Positions 1 through 9,521 of a DNA stretch of 64,000 nt are shown here, piece after piece. The notes below the pieces were generated by a model that had not been told where the DNA came from, ran no database searches, and worked only from the letters and a program-made list of their open reading frames with translations. The DNA is from CAVPJC01 sp963705155 (GTDB lineage Bacteria; Chloroflexota; Anaerolineae; Anaerolineales; UBA4823). The position numbers were made by a program, and so were the translations under genes. The first letter of the stretch is position 1; every line of letters begins with the position of its first letter. The stretch lies in NCBI GenBank assembly GCA_963705155.1, contig CAVPJC010000018.1, forward strand, positions 186,001-250,000, in the 5' to 3' direction.

Positions 1-194
1 CGACGATGGCAAGGGATACTCCCGGGATGCTCAGGCGGCGCATTTGACTTTCGATGTAAGCGTCGATTGCATCGTAGGGGCGTTGCTGGAGCCGGTTTTG
101 CCGGAGCAGGTGGCGAATGCCCGGGTGAACGCCGGTAGATGAGCGCCAGCACGGAGAGCAGCCAACGCGGGAAGAAAAATTTCTTGCTGCTCAT
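1..194 (-). pseudogene. Serine hydrolase (beta-lactamase family), N-terminal end, frameshifted
   Basis: Only the 5' end of this leftward gene is inside the window. The ATG at 194 follows a good ribosome site (GAGGTAACC) and opens a hydrophobic, signal-peptide-like start (MSSKKFFFPRWLLSVLALIY). From about position 150 the meaningful reading moves to another frame, giving YDAIDAYIESQMRRLSIPG followed by VSLAIV. This is the usual opening of class C beta-lactamase/penicillin-binding-type serine hydrolases; the SxxK motif would lie beyond the edge. The second frame has no start codon of its own, so a one-base indel near 140-165 is the simplest explanation. Substrate cannot be judged. Confidence 0.55.
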
Positions 195-201
195 GGTTAC
201 C

Positions 202-657
202 TCATGATTTCTCGTGAACAGACCGGATGCGGATCATCACCACCGTCTGCGCTGCCTTCTCTACTTCTTCTGCTCTCGGGGTATTGTGGTCGTCGAAGGT
301 CACACCGTAATACCTGGCGTCGGTCGGCACCTTGCGCAGATGCGCGGTCAGCCCGGCGGCGACGGCGCTTTTATCCTCGGCGACCGGTTGTGCCAGGCCC
401 TGGAGCTCCCGGCCGCGCAGGCGTAACGTGACCGGCGCCTCGCCGCGCAGGTTTTTCCACCAGGCTGCATGGGTAAAAATGTGCACCTGGTCGCCGTCTT
501 GCGAGTAGCTGACCGGGGTCGTGTAGGTCTTGCCGCTCTTGCGCCCGGTGAAGGTGATCAACAGCACCATTTTGCTGACCATGGCGTGCGCAGGTGAGCG
601 CAAGACGAATTTCATAGCATGATTAACCACCGGAGGGACGGTTGGTGTTTCAGACAT
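202..657 (-). CDS. Deazaflavin (F420)-dependent nitroreductase family protein
   Basis: A 151-aa protein matching the short Ddn-like split-barrel family, whose members bind F420 or related flavins and reduce nitro, quinone or other small substrates. Visible family features are the segment LLITFTGRKSGKTYTTPVSY (about residues 32-51), where GRKSG is the phosphate-binding part, followed by VHIFTHAAWWKNLRG and VTLRLRGRELQG. Length is normal for the family. The start (MSETPTV) has only a weak ribosome site. It lies 7 bp upstream of the serine hydrolase gene and could be co-transcribed with it. The exact cofactor (F420 versus FMN) is inferred from family membership only. Confidence 0.8.
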   Translation of the reverse strand: MSETPTVPPVVNHAMKFVLRSPAHAMVSKMVLLITFTGRKSGKTYTTPVSYSQDGDQVHIFTHAAWWKNLRGEAPVTLRLRGRELQGLAQPVAEDKSAVAAGLTAHLRKVPTDARYYGVTFDDHNTPRAEEVEKAAQTVVMIRIRSVHEKS

Positions 658-706
658 TTCAGCGCCCGATGATGGTCATTCCGTGTTGCTTTTTAAAGAT
701 GTTGTA

Positions 707-1987
707 TCATGAACCGTTTCCTTTTGATCCAGCGATTAGAATTTTGATTTTTCTAGCCTCACCGCTCGACGCGGAGTTTGAAAAGTGATGGGTAACTTCG
801 ATGCTTTTCGGGAGGCGCAGCGCCAACCCGGAAGCCACCGTCAGCAAAAGTACCAGGGCCGCGGCAATGAGAAACACAACCTGCGGCGTGACATAAGGCG
901 TAAACAGCACCACCAATGCCGGGCCAAGCATATTTCCGAGGGAACCAGACGTGCCTTTGAGACCCATCATGCCCGCGGTTTGTTCCGGTGGGGTGATGTC
1001 CAGGATCAGGGCGCTTAGAGCCGGGTCGTAGAGGGCATTTCCCAACCCTGCCAGGATGAAGCTGACCACAATCCAGGTCACATCGCGGAAAATGGCCAGG
1101 CCAACGAACTGCGCCGAGAACAGCGCCAACCCCAGCACCAGGACAGGTTTTCGCCCCAGGCGGTCGCTGAGCTGGCCAAGGGTAAATTCGCCGAACATGA
1201 AAGCCACTCCGTAGGCGCTCATGATCAGACCGAGCTGGGACGAAGTCCAACTCAGGTCATCATAGGCGTAAAACATGAATTGCGGCTCGATGAACGCCCA
1301 GGCAAACATCACGCCAAAGGTGATGAGCAGAAGCAGAAAAAATGTCGGCCGGGCAGGCAGCGCCTGCAGCACATGCGTCCAGGCCGGACGAGGGTGACCG
1401 GTTTGGACCGCAGGGACGTGTGTTTCGGGGATCATAAACACTGCCAGGAGCAGCGCGCCAACGGCCATCAGAATTGAGGAGGCAAACGGAACAACATAAC
1501 CGAAACGGTCGTAGAGCATCCCACCCAGGATTGGACCGAGGATCCACCCGGCTGAGGCGCCGCCGTTGACAATGCCCATCCATTGGGCGCGCCGGTTCTC
1601 CGGGGCCAGATCGCCGACGATGCTCGCCATAGCCGGGAGCAGCCCGGCAGTGAAGACCCCTGCCAGGCCGCGCAGCAAAATCAGCAGCCAGACGTTGGCG
1701 GCGAACAGGTATCCGCTGAATGCCAGGACATAGGCGGCGAGCGAGATCAGGATGATAGGCCGGCGTCCGATACGGTCGGCAAGCATCCCGATGAAGGGAG
1801 CGGCGAAAGTGCTGGTGAGCGCATAGGCCATGGCGCTCACTCCGAGGGCTTCCACGCCGGCTCCAAAACTCTCGAAGCGCCGGGCAAACAGCGGCAGGAT
1901 CATCACAAAGCCGGTCATTTGCAGACCCATACAAAAAGCCATGGCAACCAGAATGCCAGAGGAGCGCCGGGTGGTGTGTGTGCTCAT
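707..1987 (-). CDS. MFS transporter (drug-efflux type)
   Basis: A 426-aa integral membrane protein with about 12 hydrophobic segments and the loop 2-3 signature GMLADRIGRRP (around residues 62-72), repeated in the second half as GQLSDRLGRKP. This marks a Major Facilitator Superfamily member of the DHA1 multidrug/small-solute exporter type; the second half is typical (GLGNALYDPALSALILD). The start has a strong ribosome site (GGAAGGACC, 6 nt before ATG). The last 30 residues are hydrophilic and unlike the family. It is the last gene of a short leftward run with the alpha/beta hydrolase (46 bp upstream) and the unit 0 small protein. Substrate unknown. Confidence 0.9.
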   Translation of the reverse strand: MSTHTTRRSSGILVAMAFCMGLQMTGFVMILPLFARRFESFGAGVEALGVSAMAYALTSTFAAPFIGMLADRIGRRPIILISLAAYVLAFSGYLFAANVWLLILLRGLAGVFTAGLLPAMASIVGDLAPENRRAQWMGIVNGGASAGWILGPILGGMLYDRFGYVVPFASSILMAVGALLLAVFMIPETHVPAVQTGHPRPAWTHVLQALPARPTFFLLLLITFGVMFAWAFIEPQFMFYAYDDLSWTSSQLGLIMSAYGVAFMFGEFTLGQLSDRLGRKPVLVLGLALFSAQFVGLAIFRDVTWIVVSFILAGLGNALYDPALSALILDITPPEQTAGMMGLKGTSGSLGNMLGPALVVLFTPYVTPQVVFLIAAALVLLLTVASGLALRLPKSIEVTHHFSNSASSGEARKIKILIAGSKGNGS

Positions 1988-2033
1988 TGATCGGTCCTTC
2001 CATTCATCTCTTCATGACCTTTCTGACCGGCAG

Positions 2034-2885
2034 TCAGGCGTAGACGGGTTTCGCTTCAGTGATAAAGGTTTTAATGATCTCAATCACCTCAGCCGATCGC
2101 TCCATGTGCGGGTTATGTCCGGCGCACTCGATCATCTCCAGGCGTGCGTTGGGCAGCCTGTCTGCAAGGATGGCTTGATGTTCCGGTGGAAACAGGAAGT
2201 CGTGACGCCCGGCAATAACCAGCACAGGCGCTTTGATCTCGCTGAGCCGGTCCATAACCGTCCAGTCCTTGAGCAGCTGGCTGTAACCAAAAATGAGGGC
2301 TTCAGGCTGCATCTTCGGGAAATGACCTGAGACCACATCTCGAGCCAGCCTGAAGAGGCTGGTGTGGTAGTTGTACGCGCCCATGAACTTCTGCACGGTG
2401 GGGAAAACCTCGCCGGGGGCCAAAAGGCCGTTATAGAAACGGCGAGCCGCCTGCACCACTGCGGGGCTGTAGCCGCGTTTCGCCAGGATCTCCGGAGCAT
2501 TGTGATTCACCCACCACTGGTCACCGCCTGTATTCATCAATACCAGGTGAGAGAGACTTTGCGGATAGCGGAAGGCATATTCCAGGGCAACATGGCCTCC
2601 AAAGGAATGCCCGAGCACCGCCCACCGGTCGAAGCCCAGCGCCTGGCGCAGCGCGTCTGCATCTGCGGTGAGGTTTTCCCAGGTCATCGATGAGGCTTCT
2701 GCCCCTTCGGAGCGGCCATTGCAGCGGTGGTCGTAGAAGATCAGGGTGAATTGATCTGCCAAAGGCTGCAGGGCCAGCAAGGTCGAGTGATCCAGGGCAG
2801 GGCCGCCATGCATCAGGAGCAGTGGATAACCCTGTCCGGTGACCTTCACAAAAAGGGACACGTCTCGAATTTGCATGTTTGTCAT
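2034..2885 (-). CDS. Alpha/beta hydrolase (proline-iminopeptidase-like)
   Basis: A 283-aa alpha/beta-fold hydrolase. The oxyanion region reads LLLMHGGPALDHS, the nucleophile elbow is GHSFGG (Ser nucleophile), the acid region is PVLVIAGRHDFLFP and the catalytic His is in CAGHNPHMER. HGGP and the overall length resemble proline iminopeptidases and related esterases. The start is MTNMQIRD because GGAGAG lies 8 nt before it; an upstream in-frame ATG has no ribosome site. It sits between the unit 0 small protein and the MFS exporter, so it may act with them. Peptidase versus esterase activity cannot be decided. Confidence 0.85.
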   Translation of the reverse strand: MTNMQIRDVSLFVKVTGQGYPLLLMHGGPALDHSTLLALQPLADQFTLIFYDHRCNGRSEGAEASSMTWENLTADADALRQALGFDRWAVLGHSFGGHVALEYAFRYPQSLSHLVLMNTGGDQWWVNHNAPEILAKRGYSPAVVQAARRFYNGLLAPGEVFPTVQKFMGAYNYHTSLFRLARDVVSGHFPKMQPEALIFGYSQLLKDWTVMDRLSEIKAPVLVIAGRHDFLFPPEHQAILADRLPNARLEMIECAGHNPHMERSAEVIEIIKTFITEAKPVYA

Positions 2886-2933
2886 AAACTTCTCTCCAGA
2901 AAGTAACACGCTAAGCTGCTGTAAAGATTGGAG

Positions 2934-3176
2934 CTAACTATCTCCAAATTGCTCATCGGAATCTTGGGAGGATGGACCGCCGCGGGAAACTGAGATCAAG
3001 ACCAGGTTGAGATCGCGGATGCGCTCAAGCAAGCCGTGGAGCGATGCCTGGTCTGGCAGCCGGCCGGAAAGCAGGGTTTCATCTCCTGCGAGGTGGGTCA
3101 ACTTCAAGCCGGAAAACCACTCCGACCAGTGTTGATCCAGGTGTCCCTTGAGTTTTATCTCGTAATAATCCGGCAT
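2934..3176 (-). CDS. Small conserved protein of unknown function, unit 0 copy
   Basis: An 80-aa soluble protein I do not recognise as a named family. It starts MPDYYEIKLKGHLDQHWSEW and contains ETLLSGRLPDQASLHGLL then ERIRDLNLVLISVSR. Four paralogues at 35858, 44897, 51381 and 60202 share the pattern Y-E-I-[RK]-[LV]-K, W-x2-WF-x-G, TLL-[ST]-G, DQA-[AS]-L, LL-x2-[VI]-RDL, [IV]-SV. This copy is the most divergent. The ATG follows AAGGAGAGTGGTT. It lies 82 bp downstream of a (disrupted) MalT-like regulator, like the other copies. The alternating hydrophobic pattern suggests a small alpha/beta fold with no membrane segment. Function unknown; a regulator partner is plausible from constant position. 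Confidence 0.75.
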   Translation of the reverse strand: MPDYYEIKLKGHLDQHWSEWFSGLKLTHLAGDETLLSGRLPDQASLHGLLERIRDLNLVLISVSRGGPSSQDSDEQFGDS

Positions 3177-4737
3177 AACCACTCTCCTTATCTGTAATTG
3201 CCAATAGTTTAGCGCGTTCCGAGGAAGCCCGCATCTGCCAAATGGGATATTCAGGGGTTATTTGTGAGTGTTATCTACGGGATGAGAGCGGGTCACAGGA
3301 AGGATACCCAGCTGCCGGGCGTGGGCGACTGCCTCCGTGCGGTTGTTGGCATCCAGCTTCCGATAGATACTGGCTGCGTGGGCTTTGATGGTGCCGCGGG
3401 ACACGACGAGCTGCTGGGCGATCTCCTGGTTGGTTCTGCCCAATGCCATGAGATGGAGAACTTCGTTTTCGCGCTGGCTCAACGGCTCGATCAGGTTTCC
3501 GTCCGGAGAGATTTTACCTTGCTCCGCCATCGCAGTGTGCGGTTCGGCCTCGAACTGGGTGAGCAGGTGGATGGCGTATGCCCGCAAGGCGCCGGGGCTG
3601 GCATGCGCCAGCCACTGAGCGAGCAGCTTTTGCATGGGCAGGCCCTCGTCAAGAAAGAGGCGCACATAGCGCTCGGGTTCAGCCAATGCCAGGCATTTCG
3701 CCAACGCCAGAGCGGCATGTTCGGGATCACCTGTCTCCTGCATCGCTAATGCCTTGAGGAGCAAGATCTCTATGACTCGGCCCATCCTTCCGGCTGACCG
3801 GGCAGTATCTTCCAGCTGCGACAACAAACGGATGGCTTCATCGGGTTTGTTTAGAGCGATCAATACCCTGGCGCGGGTGATGTCAGTCAGCTCGGTTTCA
3901 AACCCGAACCGATCATCTGAGCTCAAACGCTCGACGTGGGATGCAGCCCAGCGGTCGGCTGCCTGCAAGTCGTCTTGAGCCAGCCACAGTTTGACCTGGG
4001 ATGTCTCCACTGCGCTGCGAGCCTCTGAGAAAACGCCGCAAGTTTGAATCAGTTGGGCTGCTTTTTCTACTGCGCCTGCTGCATCCTTCCGGTTTCTCAG
4101 AGCGAGGTGAATACGAGACAGGGTGATGTAGGCCAGACAAAAATCATCCGCTTTGCCCCACCAGGGCAGGTAATCCAGGCCGTGCTTCAAGCGAACGAGG
4201 GCGGCCTCGCTGTCATTCCATTCACACAACAAATCTGCTATACCAATCTCTATCAGGCTGGTTGCGCCAAGATATTGGCCGCCTTCCTCCTGGATGAGCT
4301 GGGCGGCCTTTTGAAAAAGATCATACGCCTCGCGCAGCCGGCCCTGATAAACCAGCATTCTCGCCAGAATAGCATTAGCCGCTACAGGGTTATTAATTGC
4401 TCTGACGGTATAGAATGAGCGTATCGTCTCGTGCAATGTCTTACTGGCATTGAAAAAATCCCCGTACAGGAAGTATTCATATCCGAGCGTGATGCTCATT
4501 TCAATTTGCAAGCCCAGGTTGTCGGCAGGAGTATTTTCGCGTGCTTTAAGGCAAAGCTCTATCGCCCGATGAGTATCCCCTCGCATGGCGGTAACACGGC
4601 TTTTGACGTAGGCGTGATAACCCAGCATGGACTGAACGCCGGGCGCCGAAGCTTCGGATCGAATCCGCTGTTCAACCTCATTTAACAATAAATCAGCTTC
4701 CTCCAGTTGTCCAAACCAGGAGCGACTGAAAGCTTCC

Positions 4738-5227
4738 TCGATATGCTCGTGTATATCCGCCTGCATGTTGTTTTGGGCGGTGCCCAGGCGATTTAGCTCG
4801 GCGGTACGCATCTCCACCAGCTGTTCACGCCGGGTGACCAGCGCCTTGAGACGGATTTCATTGGCTTCCTTCGCTTCAAGGGCTGCGGGCTGGATATTGA
4901 AGGCATATTCGGCGATCAAGCGCGCATCATCACATCCGTTTTAGCCAGCTTGCCGGTCGCTTTTGATAACGCCCTGACCCGGGTGGGATTGACCACCGCC
5001 ACCGGCAGGCTGTTCAAGAGGATGGTCTGGACAAGCATTTGCTCATATCCTCCAGTGGCTTCAACTGCGATCAGCTGCGGTTCCATCGCCGCTACACGAG
5101 CCATGGTTTTGGCTACGCCGTCTTCGTCGTTGGACACTCGCCAGACCTCAGCATCACCCCACTGGGCAACATCCAGCCAGGTCTTGCCAACATCGATCCC
5201 AACATATACTTCCGTGGTTGTTGTCAT
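4738..5227 (-). pseudogene. IS110 transposase, N-terminal DEDD domain remnant
   Basis: About 163 codons of an enzyme that is normally 330-400 aa. The ribosome site GGAGATAACGTACTC precedes the ATG at 5227. One single-base deletion near 4931 splits it into two frames; the second frame is fused without a stop to the TPR part of the host regulator. It retains the RuvC-like acidic residues but lacks the serine-containing C-terminal domain needed for transposition. Confidence 0.75.
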
Positions 5228-5397
5228 GAGTACGTTATCTCCGTATAATCGTAGTGAGCCCACTCTAGCAAGGATACGGCCTCTCTCGGCCACTCAACTG
5301 TTCGGGCTTACTTCTAAGATGGACACGGCGGTCGTACTGCGAGACGGTCTCCAGGACCTAAAGACAATCGGCCTGCCGTGTCCCCTTTATTATCATA
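4738..5397 (-). mobile_element. IS110-family fragment inserted in the unit 0 regulator
   Basis: About 660 bp. It contains a non-coding leader (5240-5397) and the N-terminal DEDD half of an IS110-type transposase starting at 5227 (MTTTTEVYVGIDVGKTWLDV). Key parts are the first Asp in GIDVGKTWLD, Glu in VEATGGYE, and KTD followed by DARLIAEYA. The reading frame is broken at about 4931: one base is missing between KTDV and DAR (expected ATCGAT, seen ATGAT). Coding resemblance then runs to about EMRTAELNRL and DIHEHI, where regulator sequence resumes. The C-terminal transposase domain with its catalytic Ser is absent, so the element is dead. Boundaries are estimated from where protein similarity changes, to within about 10 bp. 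Confidence 0.75.
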
Positions 5398-5775
5398 GTA
5401 GAGACATAACCAGGGCCTTCGAAAAACCACTTCTTTGCTTAACTTACCCATCCAAAAACGTATCCCAGACACTTCTCCACGGTTCATCATTTTTATATAG
5501 TTCTGTTCGATTAAACGCTCGATCCTTTCAAAATCAGAGGCGAGGGATGCGTGATGAATCGCATCCAGGGTCGAGCCGTACTGTTCGTACCACTCAGAAG
5601 CGCGCAAATGTAATCGTGAAATACCCTGATCTCCGAGGGATTTCTGCAACTGGCTGCGCAGCAAGTTGGCGAAAAGGTGGTGATAGCGGTACCACTGCCG
5701 CTCATCATCCAGGGGCACCAGAAAGAGATTGGCCCGATCCAGGTATTCCAGAATCGAGGCAGAATCGAGAGACGA

Positions 5776-5804
5776 GAGTGGAGATTGGTTACCATTCTCC
5801 ACTC
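5776..5804. repeat. Intragenic palindrome in the unit 0 regulator
   Basis: Arms GAGTGGAGA and TCTCCACTC around an 11-nt loop. It lies in an insert of about 18 codons between LCDAI and SILEYL of the regulator. The insert is present in the unit 0 and C regulators and absent from A, B and D. The frame change of the unit 0 gene falls in or beside it. Confidence 0.6.
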
Positions 5805-6825
5805 GCATATCTCGAATTCTCGGTGATTGCATCGCAGAGCGGAGCACTCAGGCGCTCCAAAATTGACGTAAACAAAAGAAAACGCTGAATTTCTGGCGGC
5901 TGGCCGGCCAGGACCTCTTCCAACAGGTAATCCAGAATGTAGCGGTTCGTGCCCGAAAACCCTTCGATAAACCCGGGTACATTTTCCCGATCCCGCATGG
6001 AGAGAGCTGCCATCTGCAAACCGGCAATCCAGCCTTCCGTGCGTTCTGCGAGCACCGCTACCGACCCTTCATCCAGGCGGAGCCCCATGATGTCGTTCAG
6101 GAACTGGCCCGCCTCGGGTCTGGTAAAGCGAAGATCGGCAGCCCGGAGCTCAATCGTCTGGCCGCGCACGCGCAAACGCGCTAAAGGCAGCGGAGGGTCC
6201 GAACGAGTGGCGATCACCAGATGGAGACTGTTCGGGCAATGCTCGAGCAAAAAAGTCATTTGCTCATGTACAGCCTGGCTGCTGATAAACTGGTAATCAT
6301 CCAACACCAGGACGATCTCCCTGCCGCTGGAATCCAGGTCATTGATGAGGCTGGTCAGGATCATTTCGGGCGGAGCTTGCTGCGACGTCACCAGCAGCTG
6401 GGCGGTCTCGCTCCCGATCGCAGGGTCAGCCGTCTGCAAGGCAGCGAGCAAATAACTCAGGAAGCGCCCTGTCTGGTTGTCGTTCTTATCCAGAGACAGC
6501 CAGGCAACGGGCATTCCACAACCTGCGACACAGGCTGCCAGCAGGGTGGTCTTGCCAAAACCAGCGGGGGCGGTGATCAGGGTAAACGGACCGCACAATC
6601 CCTGGGCGATCTGTTCCTGGAGCCGCGGCCGGGAAACCAGCCCTGGTCGGGTAAAGGGCAGGCGCAGCTTTGTGCGGATAAGCGGGTCAGCCTTTTGCAT
6701 ACGGCAGTATTGGATTGAGTGCTGAGATGTAGATTAGAACTATTATAGCCGGACATACGCCGTAATGAAATGATTTGAGTTGATGGGAAATCCCATTCGG
6801 GGGAGGGTAATTGTGTGTGGGCCGG

Positions 6826-8385
6826 TTACGGCTGATCCTGCCCGGCAGATAGTTCGCGTCCGATCCGGGCGAGGGCGTCAAAGACCGCATCGATGTCGGC
6901 CAGCGTGGTGCGATGGGAGCAGATCGACATGCGCAGCACCGTGCGCTCGCGGATGCGGGTTGTCATGATGAAGGCAATGCCGCGGGCCTGGATCTCATCC
7001 GCGATGCGCTGGTTCAGGTGGTCCAGTTTGGCGTCCACCCGCGCTCGGTCCTGCACAGACCGCCGGGCCGCCTTGCGATCCTCCAGGGGCGCGTAGCGAA
7101 ATGAGTAGATGTACAGGTTGGGCTTGTGCAGCCGCTCGAATTCCTCCGAAGCGCAGACATGTTGATCCAGGCGCTGAGCACAACGGAGCCCCTGCCTGAG
7201 CAGCTTACGGTAGCCCTCAACGCCGTAATGCCGGAGCGCCATCCAGACTTTCAAGGCCCGGAACCCGCGCGACATCTCGGGGCCGTATTCGAAATAATCC
7301 AGTCCGGTGTACTCGGTTGGCAGCACGCCGCGCAGGTAGGGGGCGGACAACGAAAAAGCGCGGCGGAGCTTCTCCGGTTCGCGCACCAGGAGACAGCCGC
7401 AATCATAGGGGATGAAGAGCCACTTGTGGGGGTCCAGGGTGACTGAATTGGCCCGGTCAAGTCCCCTGTACATCTCTTTCTTCTCAGGTAGAATGGCGCC
7501 AACTGCCCCGCAGGCCCCATCGGCATGGAACCAGAGACCATTCCGCTCACAGATATCGGCGATCTCATCCAGGGGATCGATGGCGCCTGTGTTGATCGAG
7601 CCCACCTGAGCTACGACGCAGAAAGGGTGGTCTCCCCGGGTCTGGTCTGACCGGATCATCACTTCCAGCGCCTGAGGGTCCATGGTGAAATCCTCCCGGC
7701 TCGGGACGCGCCGGACGGCGCTGCGCCCCAGGTTGAGCAGGTCAGCCACCCGCTCAATGGAGATGTGGCCTTCGTGATCGGCCATGTAGATCAGGTACTT
7801 CCCGTTTCGAGCCTCACTTTGCAGGCCGAGCGCGGTCGAATTGTAGGGAGCCATGTTGCGCAATCCGGTCAGCAAGGCGGTGAAGTTGGCCATTGTCCCG
7901 CCGCTGGTGAAGAGACCGCCGCAGCCGCCCGGGTACCCGATCATTTCTGCAATCCAGGCGATGGTGCGGCGCTCAATCTCTGTGGCAGCCGGGCCAGCCT
8001 TCCACCCGCCCGAGTTCATGTTGACAGAGGCAGCCAGGGCTTCCGCCAGGACGCCCAGCAGAGTCCCGGAGCCGTTTACGAATCCGAAATAGCGCGGGGA
8101 GCCCAGGTGAGTGGCGTTTGGCAGTACCCGGGTGGGCCATTCCTGCAGGATTTGTTCCGCCGGCAGCCCTGTCAGAGGCAGGGGCTCTTCAAAGGCTTGC
8201 GCCACTTCCTTTGAGGATTTTCCCGGAAACACCGGCAGATTCCGGATGGAAGCGAAGTAATCGGCCATCATATCCACCGCCTGGTAACCCAGGCGGCGAA
8301 ATTCGTCGGACTCCAGATCTGGATTCCACCAATCCGTTTCCAGATCGCCAGAAATCCGTGTTTCTGCAGAGGTAATTTCATTCAT
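6826..8385 (-). CDS. Pyridoxal-dependent decarboxylase (group II, aromatic-amino-acid type)
   Basis: A 519-aa PLP enzyme of the aromatic L-amino acid/glutamate decarboxylase fold. Visible landmarks: GYQAVDMMADYFASIRNLPV near the N-terminus, GGLFTSGGTMANFTALL (cofactor phosphate region), WFHADGACGAVGA where the Asp contacts the PLP ring nitrogen (the usual motif is HVDAAYGG), and SVTLDPHKWLFIPYDCGC with the Schiff-base Lys. I start at MNEITSAET (8385), preceded by GGTGGGAACTC. The open frame extends 61 codons further upstream without family resemblance. Substrate is not predictable from sequence; Trp, Tyr, Phe or DOPA are the usual ones. It lies between the broken regulator and an unknown gene on the same strand. 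Confidence 0.88.
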   Translation of the reverse strand: MNEITSAETRISGDLETDWWNPDLESDEFRRLGYQAVDMMADYFASIRNLPVFPGKSSKEVAQAFEEPLPLTGLPAEQILQEWPTRVLPNATHLGSPRYFGFVNGSGTLLGVLAEALAASVNMNSGGWKAGPAATEIERRTIAWIAEMIGYPGGCGGLFTSGGTMANFTALLTGLRNMAPYNSTALGLQSEARNGKYLIYMADHEGHISIERVADLLNLGRSAVRRVPSREDFTMDPQALEVMIRSDQTRGDHPFCVVAQVGSINTGAIDPLDEIADICERNGLWFHADGACGAVGAILPEKKEMYRGLDRANSVTLDPHKWLFIPYDCGCLLVREPEKLRRAFSLSAPYLRGVLPTEYTGLDYFEYGPEMSRGFRALKVWMALRHYGVEGYRKLLRQGLRCAQRLDQHVCASEEFERLHKPNLYIYSFRYAPLEDRKAARRSVQDRARVDAKLDHLNQRIADEIQARGIAFIMTTRIRERTVLRMSICSHRTTLADIDAVFDALARIGRELSAGQDQP

Positions 8386-8504
8386 GAGTTCCCACCGCCA
8401 TTTTTCTCGGCCTGGTTCGACGCCCAGCCCCAGACAGGCCCGATCATTCCAGGGCTGGATTGTCGATTCGAACACATCGCGCAGCCTTTCGATTGCCAGC
8501 AGTC

Positions 8505-9480
8505 CTAAGGCTTTGCCACAACCCCTCCCGCCTGGGGACTGACGGGTGTTGGCAGCAGGTTGCGGCATGCCTTCAGCGCTGCCCGGGCAGCCTCAAGAGC
8601 TGCCACCGCCGGTGCAAGCTCTTCCGCCCGGATGCGCTTTATCTCTGCAATAATAAAATTCTTTGGAAGAGGCGGCTCGTCGCCCGTTCCCCGAAGCTGA
8701 TCCTGTAAGCTCCGGATTTCAGCTTCGACGCCGTTCACCACTGCCTGCGCCGCGTTGACCGCATTGACCTGGGCCTGGCAGCGATCGACGACCACAGGCC
8801 GTAACTGCAAGCGTCCCTGGATTTCATACTGGCTAAGAGTTTCAAACGCTCCCAGGATTTTTCCCCTGGCTTCAAAATGCAGCGTGAAGGCCGCCGGGTC
8901 GAGGAAATCTTCTCCGAATGACTTGAAATCACTACCGTTGAAGTCATCCAGATCTCAGAATCCCGGCAAAAACCTTGGCCTTCTCATACGCGCTGAGCCC
9001 GTTCTGAATAGCAGACCTGACACGCGCCTCGACACGATTGCTGATCTCTGCGGTGATTGCCTTTGTCTCTTCTTCATCCGCCGCAGCGAGGACGAAGAGA
9101 TTTTCAGCGATCGCCGTTCGAAGCTCGCTGTTGAATGCTTTAAATCCGTCTTCCAACGCAGACTCTGGGGTCTCATCATTTTCCAGCAGCGCCACCACCA
9201 GAATCAAGCGGTGTGTGACCAGATTATCCTCGAAGCGGGTGCGCAGAATACCAACACTGCCGGGAATATCTGCCGTTTCACCGGCACGCATGCTGTCTTT
9301 AATCACCAACCGTGCGTTTCCAAGAAATGGGGTTTGCATCGCCACCAGCTCAGGCGTATTGAGGGCGGTGTCATCGATCCGGATCAACGCCGGCCAGATA
9401 TACGGTTCAGTGCGTGTTTCGGTATTGATCAACTTCAGGCAGTGGAGTTGTTCAAGCAGTACGATCGCGTCGGTTGCCAT
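8505..9480 (-). pseudogene. Uncharacterised protein, two-frame (frameshifted) gene
   Basis: Two consecutive frames read as one protein of about 325 aa. The first part starts MATDAIVLLEQLHCLKLINT (ribosome site AAAGGAG, 9480) and ends in a stop at 8944. The second part has no start codon and continues at once in another frame (DDFNGSDFKSFGEDFLDPAA, then FTLHFEARGKILGAFETL). It then has a helical, Ala/Val-rich region (VDRCQAQVNAVNAAQAVVNG) and ends GGVVAKP. One extra base near 8950 explains the split. I recall similar unnamed proteins in which both parts are one chain, but no function. Residues 35-75 look beta-rich and the C-terminal part looks coiled-coil-like. It follows the FAD oxidoreductase gene by 41 bp. 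Confidence 0.6.
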
Positions 9481-9521
9481 CTTTATTACTCCTTTCTGTT
9501 TCATTTACAACGGGTCTGGTT

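Larger units (their letters stand above)
3258..6700 (-). pseudogene. MalT-like LuxR-family regulator (unit 0), interrupted by an IS110 fragment
   Basis: Remains of a STAND-class transcription activator. Read leftward: P-loop ATPase start at 6700 (MQKADPLIRTKLRLPF; Walker A APAGFGKTT; Walker B VLVLDDYQF); a frame change near 5800 inside a short palindrome-bearing insert; the conserved block LVPLDDERQWYRYHHLFANL; then at about 5397 the protein breaks off after RRPWLCLY. After about 660 bp of IS110 sequence it resumes near 4739 (EAFSRSWFGQLEEADLLLNE) with TPR-like helices. It ends in a LuxR helix-turn-helix (PLSQRENEVLHLMALGRTNQ, then EIAQQLVVSRGTIKAHAASI). The 3' part stays open but is fused in frame to transposase codons, so a truncated regulator is conceivable. 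I treat it as non-functional. Confidence 0.8.

Noticed and set aside
4738..5397. A complete, active IS110 element
   Set aside because: The C-terminal transposase domain and the far end are missing, and the remaining frame has an indel.
4950..5888. A 312-codon plus-strand open frame across the IS110 fragment
   Set aside because: It spans two unrelated minus-strand sequences (transposase and regulator) and shows no protein-like pattern.
8735..8947. A 70-codon frame starting with an ATGA overlap after the unknown protein
   Set aside because: The overlap looks like coupling, but the translated product is Arg/Ser-rich nonsense, whereas the neighbouring frame without a start reads as good protein.
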